A stretch of 6,009 nt of DNA, from NCBI GenBank assembly GCA_900552995.1, contig USBX01000063.1:1-6009 (forward strand), given 5' to 3'. This document shows positions 5,778 through 6,009 of the stretch, one piece after another (positions within the stretch are counted from its first letter, which is position 1; each line of letters starts with the position of its first letter). The position numbers and the translations under genes were made by a program. Origin of the DNA: an uncultured Collinsella sp. (GTDB lineage: Bacteria > Actinomycetota > Coriobacteriia > Coriobacteriales > Coriobacteriaceae). Below the pieces are notes generated by a model, which was given only the letters and a program-made list of their open reading frames with translations, was not told the origin of the DNA and made no database searches.

Positions 5778-5807
5778 GGCCCTTTCCGTTTTGCGGAGAG
5801 GGCCTTT
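5778..5807 (+). terminator. Rho-independent terminator after the binding-protein gene
   Basis: GGCCCTTTCCG (5778-5788) pairs with CGGAGAGGGCC (5794-5804) over 11 bp with a single G-T wobble and a 5-nt loop. A short TTT run follows. It lies 21 bases after the stop codon. It probably ends most transcripts, leaving partial read-through to the next gene. Confidence 0.8.
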
Positions 5808-5862
5808 GCGCTTCTCTTGACGGAGAGTGTTTCCGTCTCGTTTTGCCGGCAACTTCTACGAT

Positions 5863-5867
5863 AGGAG
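5863..5867 (+). promoter_or_regulatory. Ribosome binding site for a TTG start
   Basis: AGGAG, 5 nt before the TTG at 5873. It supports a rare TTG start for the truncated last gene. The in-frame ATG upstream at 5765 would read through the terminator hairpin. Confidence 0.5.
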
Positions 5868-5872
5868 CCACC

Positions 5873-5959
5873 TTGTCTCGACTGAACAAAGGGGCCGCGG
5901 AGCAGCGTTTTTCACTGCCCGCCTTGCTCCAAAAGCTAGCCTGCGTCATGGCCGTGGCG
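5873..5959 (+). CDS. N-terminal fragment of a gene after the binding protein (partial)
   Basis: Only the first 29 codons are genuine. They start at TTG 5873 behind AGGAG and end where adapter sequence begins at 5960. The fragment opens with a polar, basic stretch (MSRLNKG) and ends in a hydrophobic run (LACVMAVA). That fits the start of a first membrane segment or signal sequence. From its position after a substrate-binding protein it could be the transporter's permease, perhaps expressed by read-through of the terminator at 5778-5807. The sequence is too short to recognise. The apparent C-terminal residues LSLIHI and the stop after them come from the adapter and are not part of the protein. 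Confidence 0.5.
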
Positions 5960-6009
5960 CTGTCTCTTATACACATCTGACGCTGCCGACGATAAGGCTC
6001 GTGTAGATC
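5960..6009. other. Illumina Nextera adapter contamination at the contig end
   Basis: CTGTCTCTTATACACATCT (5960-5978) is the 19-bp Tn5 mosaic end used in Nextera libraries. GACGCTGCCGACGA (5979-5992) completes the read-1-side adapter in the reverse direction. The next eight bases, TAAGGCTC (5993-6000), sit where the i5 index belongs. GTGTAGATC (6001-6009) is the start of the P5 primer complement. The order adapter, index, P5 is exact read-through of a short library insert. This part is not from the organism. Confidence 0.98.

Noticed and set aside
4866..5852. Minus-strand ORF (328 codons) opposite the substrate-binding protein
   Set aside because: It mirrors the strongly biased codons of the real gene, giving a Val/Leu/Gly/Asp-rich low-complexity product, and it runs through the terminator hairpin.
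5749..5976. Minus-strand ORF beginning MCIRDS
   Set aside because: The start codon and first six residues come from the adapter, a well-known artefact peptide. The rest is antisense to the truncated gene and the terminator.
5960..5978. Real Tn5/IS50-type transposon end
   Set aside because: The 19-bp mosaic end is followed directly by Nextera adapter, index and P5 bases, so it is a library artefact.

Overview
The window looks like chromosomal DNA of a GC-rich gut actinobacterium of the class Coriobacteriia, most likely Collinsella or a close relative. This rests on GC-rich codon use, strong GGAGG-type ribosome binding sites and the general look of the proteins. No rRNA or marker gene is present, so the assignment is an inference. 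The right end is not biological. From 5960 to 6009 the sequence is Illumina Nextera (Tn5) adapter plus an index and the start of the P5 primer, so genuine DNA stops at 5959 and the contig is broken there.

Left part, minus strand (1-1264): a complete ketopantoate-reductase family gene (panE-like, 38-952). Upstream of it is a 64-residue ORF with a GTG start and an excellent ribosome binding site (1070-1264). That ORF resembles only the C-terminal end of cyclase/kynurenine-formamidase-like hydrolases. Between the two, right before the panE start, lie two overlapping inverted repeats. One is terminator-like, and the other pairs with the panE ribosome binding site.

Middle part, plus strand (1428-4748): three genes in a row. 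They are an aldo/keto reductase with two C-terminal 4Fe-4S motifs, a Gfo/Idh/MocA-family oxidoreductase, and endonuclease IV (nfo, all nine metal ligands present). The three products do not form an obvious pathway. The link between them is in the gaps. The Gfo/Idh gene and nfo are each preceded by a copy of the same roughly 90-nt element (2608-2697 and 3775-3864). The two copies align without gaps, and each carries an 11-bp inverted repeat around a 23-nt, partly conserved loop. The stem sequences differ between copies at four positions, and each difference is compensated on the other arm. This is the most interesting signal in the window: a candidate structured leader RNA, or a small palindromic repeat family.

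Right part, plus strand (4749-5959): a recognisable sigma70-type promoter, a short leader with a hairpin, and a family 3 (amino-acid type) ABC-transporter substrate-binding lipoprotein with codon use typical of high expression. A strong terminator follows. Then come the first 29 codons of a further gene, perhaps the transporter's membrane component, cut off by the adapter.

No tRNA, rRNA, CRISPR array, prophage or transposase gene was seen.
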